Assembly: GCA_903879915.1 (NCBI GenBank)
Contig: CAIRNJ010000043.1
Location: forward strand, 1-64,000
Origin: an uncultured Elusimicrobia bacterium
GTDB taxonomy: Bacteria > Elusimicrobiota > Elusimicrobia > Elusimicrobiales > UBA9959
Direction of reading: 5' to 3'
DNA: 64,000 bases
Shown piece after piece: positions 36,901 through 42,900 of the stretch. A model generated the notes under the pieces. The model was not told the DNA's origin, did not search any database, and saw only the letters and a list, made by a program, of their open reading frames with translations. The stretch's first letter is position 1; each line of letters begins with the position of its first letter. A program made the position numbers and the translations under genes.

Positions 36901-39900
36901 CAGCGTGTCGTCTACCGCCTGGCCGGCCAGTTTTCCGTCCAGCGCCCAGCCTGCAGAGAATGCGTCTGCGGTGGCGGACGAGCGCACTATGCGCACTTCG
37001 GCCTTGCCTTTGCCGCCGGTGGAATACAGCACCGCGAAACCGTCCTCGTCCCTCGCCAGGCTTATTTCATACCTGTTCCCGTCGATGGCGTTGACATAGG
37101 AAGAAAGCTGCAGCGCGTTATTCCAGCCGGGGTAAGGGTCGCCGTTGACGTCGAACCGCTCCCCGAACAGCGCCTGCGCGCCGCCCGTAGAACTGGTCCA
37201 CACCACGTAAGCGCCGTTAAGTCCGTCGCTGATGCCTTCCACGTTTCCGCCTTCGTCGCTGCTGGTGGGCGCCGACAGGGTCTTGCTCCACGCCAGCGTT
37301 CCGTCCGCCGCTATTTTGGAGCCGAACAGCGCCATCCTGCCGCCGTTGCCGCCGGCCCACACGAAGATCAGCGAGCCGGAACCGCCGTCGATGCCGCGGC
37401 CTTCGCCTACGGAGTCGCCGACGGACAGAGCGGTGCCCGTGGCCACGTTAACGCAGTCGCCCGGGGCGGGCCACTGGCACTGGCCGTCGTTGTCGATCTT
37501 CTGTACCGCCACCGCCATGCCGGTGGCCGAAGGATAGCCGAACAGCGCGAAGAGGCCGCCCTGCGCGTTGGCCGTGAATTCCCCGCCCTGGGTGGCGCCG
37601 CTGGAGATCTGCAGGCCGCCGGTCACCCACTGGTGGGCGCCGGACGCGTTATACCGCTGCGCGCGGGCCACGCTGTTGCCGTCGAACCACGCCGCTATCA
37701 CGCCGCCGGAACCGTCGGCGGCCGCAAAGAGATCGCCGCTGTCTTTAACCGAACGATAGTAAGGGGTTATAGCCGTGGACCACAGGGGCGTGTTATCTGC
37801 GCCCACGCGCGCCACGAACACCTGGCGGAGGCCGCCCTCGGCCACCGTGCTGTCGTAGACCATGTACGCGCCGCCCGCGCCGTCAGGCACCATCTTGAAC
37901 ATGCTGGAGCCCTGGCCGAAGCCTTTAGGCGCCGAAACTATAGGGTATACGGACTGGTCGGCCATGGCGGCGCCGAACTTGAAGGAGGCCCGGGAGTAGA
38001 CCGCCACTTTCAGGCTGTCGCCGCCCGTGGGGGTAACGGTTATAAAATACGCGGTCTTCTGCGTGCCGACGGTTTCGCCGGGAACGAAGGTGACGTTCGC
38101 GGAGCAGTTCAGCGCGGCGCTGGAAACAAGCCGGTCGCCGGCGTTCCAGACATCGTTATGGTCCGTATCGTAATACAGCGCGGCGGCGCTGAAGGCGCAG
38201 GTGTTCCCGCCGGGATTGAGCGCCACGGTCATGCTGGAGAACAGTGTCTCGCCCGAGTCGGTGTAAGGAGTAATGCTGAGCACGGCAGCCTCTTCGCCCT
38301 TCATAAAATACTCCGGAGAAATGTCGGCCGTGGAAAGATACACTACCGGCTCGACAGAACCGCCCAGCGGCTCAAAGCGCACGGTGCGCATGTTATACGA
38401 AGAAGGCACCTTATCGGCACCAAAGTCAATTCCGGTCACATAGCTGTTGAGCGTGGCGGTATCTACTGCGATACTGGCGGGAACATACCCGGTAGCAAAC
38501 CTCTGAGTGGCGCTGGACAGCAAAACCAGGCTGGGGTTGTATTTGAGCACCACCGCATAATTCTCACTGTCGACATCCTGATTTATGCCGAGCGTGTAAA
38601 CGTTCCCGTAAGTGTCAAGAGCTATATCACCGCCCTCCGCATAGAAGTGGCGGAACACGGCCGTAGACAATTGCACCAGGTCCGGGGAATACTTTATCGT
38701 CAGGATATTCCCGTCAATTGTATCGGTCGGCGTGCCGTATGAGCCCGCGAAGTAAACTTCGTGCGTGACGGAATTAACGGCCAGCTTTTCGCCGCCCGGA
38801 TTATCGGCGCCGGCATAATCACTTACGTACGCAACGGAGGACAAGAACACCATCGACGAATTATACTTGGCCGTAATGAAATAGGTGGTCTGGCCGATAA
38901 GGCTGTCGCCCGTGATGTAGATGTTCCCGCTGTCGACCGCTATGCCTTTGCCGCTGCCTGTGCCGCCGGCATTAAAGGCGACCGGCAAGCCCAGCTGATT
39001 CAGGTCCGCGTCGTACTTCACGAACTTGTAACCTGTCTGGACGTCATTTGCGCCTACGACATAAACGTTGCCGTCAGTATCCAGCGTCAGGTCCCGCGCG
39101 TTGGACTCGCCGGGAAGGACGGCCGCGGAACTGAGTACCAGGTCATGGCTGTATTTCGCGGTAACGAAACCGCCTGCGCTCTTGCCGGCCGCATAGACGC
39201 CGTCGGCGTTCACGACCACGGCGTTAAAAGACTCCAGTCCGGCCATAACCGCGGAAGACACGATGGTCCCCTCAAGATCGTATTTGAGCACTACGGCGCC
39301 GGACGGCGCGGACACCCCGGCCGCATACACATTGGAACCGTAGAACGCTGCCCCAAAACCGCCATCCATATCTCCGCCGTCGTAAACCGCGCCGCCGGGC
39401 TCGGAGAAGCTGCCCATGAACGGCTGGGGCGCCGGCTGGCCGCCCAGCGGCTCAAAGCGCACGGTGCGCATGTCGAATTTGGCCTGGTTCTCCCAATTGC
39501 CGTCCGAAGCGTACAGGCCCGTCATATAGGCGTAACCCGTGGCCGTAGCCAGCGCCACTCCCATCGAGTCATACCCGTAGGGCTGCACGCTGGCCGCACT
39601 GGAAAGGAAAACAAGGCCGGGATCGTATTTCAGCAGCGCGGCATAATCCTCGGCTCCGGAGTTGTACGAACCGGCGATATGGACGTTCCCTTCGGCATCT
39701 AGCGCCAGCCCGGTGGCCTGGGCATACCGCGAGGGGTTGGAGAAATGTCCGATCGCCTGCTGGGCCGCCAGGTCCCGGTCGTATTTAAGCGCCAGGACCG
39801 TGTCTTTGGCCGAATTGCCGGCAAAATAAACGTCATGGGTGACCGGGTTCACGGCCAGTTTCTCGCCCACCGGGGAGTTCGCGTCCACGGACACCGGCCC

Positions 39901-42900
39901 GGTATAGGCGATGGACGAGACGAGTACCATCGCGGAAGAGGCGAATTTGGCGGTCACGAAATAAGTAGTGCCGCTCTGCAGGCTGTCGCCGGTGACATAA
40001 ATGTAACCGTCGTCATAAGCGATGCCCTTGCCGCCGTCCACGCCGCCCGCGTCGAAGAGCACGGGCGCGCCCAGCTGGGCCAGGTCCGCGTTGTATTTCA
40101 CGATCTTGTAGTCGTTCTGGCCGCCGGGTTCTCCGGCGTTGGAGCCGATCACGTAAACGTTGCCGTAGTTATCCAGCGTCAGATCCCTCGCATGAGTATC
40201 TCCGGTAAGGACCGCCGCGGAGCTGAGCACAAGACTGTGGTCGTATTTCGCGGTCACGAAACCGGTAGAACCCTTGCCCGCCGCGTAGACGCCGTTGTCG
40301 TTGACAGCCACGCCGTCGAACGATTCCAGCCCGGACAGAGTGGCGGAAGACACCATGTTGCCGGCCAGGTCGTATTTGATCACGACAGCGCCGGCAGGCA
40401 CGGTCATCCCGGCTACATATACATTCGCGCCGTAGAGGGCGGCCGCGAACCCAACATCCATATCCCCGCCGTCAAAATTCACGCCGGTACTTTCCGAGAA
40501 AGCGCCGGTAAACCCGTTCTCGGTAGTCGCCGGGAGCATCCGTTTCAGGCCCGGCAGATCGTCGCCGCCTATGCTCATTTTCCAGCCGGCCAGCGCGCCG
40601 CCCGTGCCGTCGGGCGCGATCGCGGAGTTCACGGGCGCCCGGAAAGTCCCGACCATAGAACCGTCCGCGTAGGCGTAATTCCCGGCCTTGTCCATTTTCT
40701 GATAGTAAACTTTATATGCAGGCGGCTCCCAGGTGCTCCACACAAAATGGTAAGCGGAAGAGGAATAAATAAGAGTGGTAGGGGTCCAGCCAAAACTGCC
40801 GATACCGGCGAACTGCCCGTTCTGCGCCCAGCCGGGCGAAAATTCGGCCGCGGCGGATGACGCACGCACTATGCGTATCGCGTTGTTGCCGGTGGAATAA
40901 AGCACCGCGAAGCCGTCCTCGTCCTTCGCTATCTTCATACTGTACTCGTTCGTCGCCAGATAATCGGAAAGCTGCAAAGGAACGCTCCAGCCGGCGGAAG
41001 CGTCGCCGGCAGAATCGAACCGCCCGGCAAAAAGCCCCTGCCCTCCGCCCATGGAACTCGTCCACACCAGGTAAACGCCGCCCGCGCCGTCGTTCATTCC
41101 TTCGACAGTGGCGCCCTCGTCGCCGCTGGACTGCGCCAGCAGCTTCTTGTTCCAGGCCAACGTGCCGTCCGCCGCCACTTTCGAGCCGAAAAGCGCCAGC
41201 CTGCCGCCGTTGTTGCCGGGCCAGGCGAACAGCAGGGAGCCGGAGCCGGCGTCTACGCCGCGGGCGTTGCCGTTGAAATCCCCGGTCGGAATAACTGTTC
41301 CGGTAGACTCGGTCACGCAGTTCCCCGCGGACGGCCACATGCATATTCCGTAATTATTGACTTTCTGTACCGCCACCGTCATACTGTTGCCGGCCGGATA
41401 GCCTAACAGCGCGAAAAAGCCGCCCTCGGAGTTCTCATGGAATTCTCCGCCCAGAACGGCGGAACTGGAGATCTGCCTGCCGCCCGGGTCCCACTGCTCA
41501 GAGCCGTCCGGCGTATAACGCTGCGCGTAAGCGATACCGTCGCCTTCGAACCACGCGGCGATGACGCCGCCGGCCCCGTCGGAGCCCGCGAAAATATCGC
41601 TGCTTTCCCCCGCGTAATAAGCCGAAGAAACGGCCACCGGGCCCCACAGAGGGGAATTATCGGCGTCCCGGCGCACCGCGAAGATCCTGCGCAGGCCGTC
41701 TTCGGCCACGGTGCTGTCGTAGACCAGATACGCCCCGCCCGCGTTGTCGGGCACCATCTGGAACTGCTTGGACCCGTCCACGCCGCCGCCGAGGCCGCCG
41801 CCGGGCGCGCTGCCGCTCGAGGTCAGGTTGATGCGCCTGGTCACGATATTGTCGGAGCTGGTGCCGGTCACGAAAACATCGGAGGAACTCAGCACCGCCA
41901 TGGAGTCGCCGGAAAGCCCGGCGTAGACCGACTTCACGTTAAGGGCGGAGTCCAGACGGTAGGTGTTGGCATAGAACGAGACATAAGGCGTATGCGTATT
42001 GAAGTCAACGGCCACCGCGCCGAACGCCCAGGCGCCGGGGAGCGTAGTGGAGGATTTGACCGTAAGGTCGACGGAGCTGTATTTCAGGAGCACGCCGTAG
42101 GCCACCGGGCCAGAAGAGGAAGTGCCCAGAACGTAAAGGTCGTTCGTAACGGGGTCGAGCGCCATGCCGCTGGACTGATTGCGTACTCCTCCGGAAAACG
42201 TGGTCGACGACTGCATGCTCAGCGAATCGCTATATTTATAGGTGACGAAGAGCGGGATGGCGGTCATGGCGACCGATCCCTCCCGGTAGCCCAGGCCGAC
42301 GAAAATACTGGCAGGGGTCCCGTCCAGAACGGCAATACTTTCCGAAGTATCAAAATAGCCGGAGGGATTGCGCACGACCACGGAACCCGCCGGGGACAGA
42401 TCTCCCGTAAATCTGTACAGCGCGACGCCCGAGGCTCCGGTGTAAACGAGCGCGTACACATACTCCACCCCGCCCGAATAACCTACCGCGATGGCGCCGA
42501 CGTTAGCGCTGGCCACGGTCGCGGACGAGAGCAGGTTCAGGGCCGGATTATACTTCATGATGCGGCCGGCGCCGAAAGCCTGGCCGCTAACGAAAAGGTT
42601 CCCGGCCTGGTCCACCGCCGCCCCTCCGGCATAATCCATGGCGGGCGTGCTCACGGCGGCCGAAGCCAGCTTCACGCCCATCATGTTGTACTTTATGACC
42701 GCCCAATCGTAACCGCCGGCGCCCTGGGAAGAAGAACCGACTACATAAAGGAAAGGCCCGCCGCCCGCGGTATGCGTGTCTATAACGACTTTTTTTACGC
42801 GGTCCGAACTGCCGCCGTCGTAAACCGCGCCGCCCGGCTGGGAGAAGTCGCCGGTGAACGAGGCTTGGGCAAGGGCCGTTCCGGAGGAGCCGGCGGCGAA

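Noticed and set aside
28000-41800. Regular repeats that could suggest a CRISPR or satellite array
   Set aside because: The repeats are kilobase-scale, in frame and translated as protein modules; there is no short repeat-spacer pattern.
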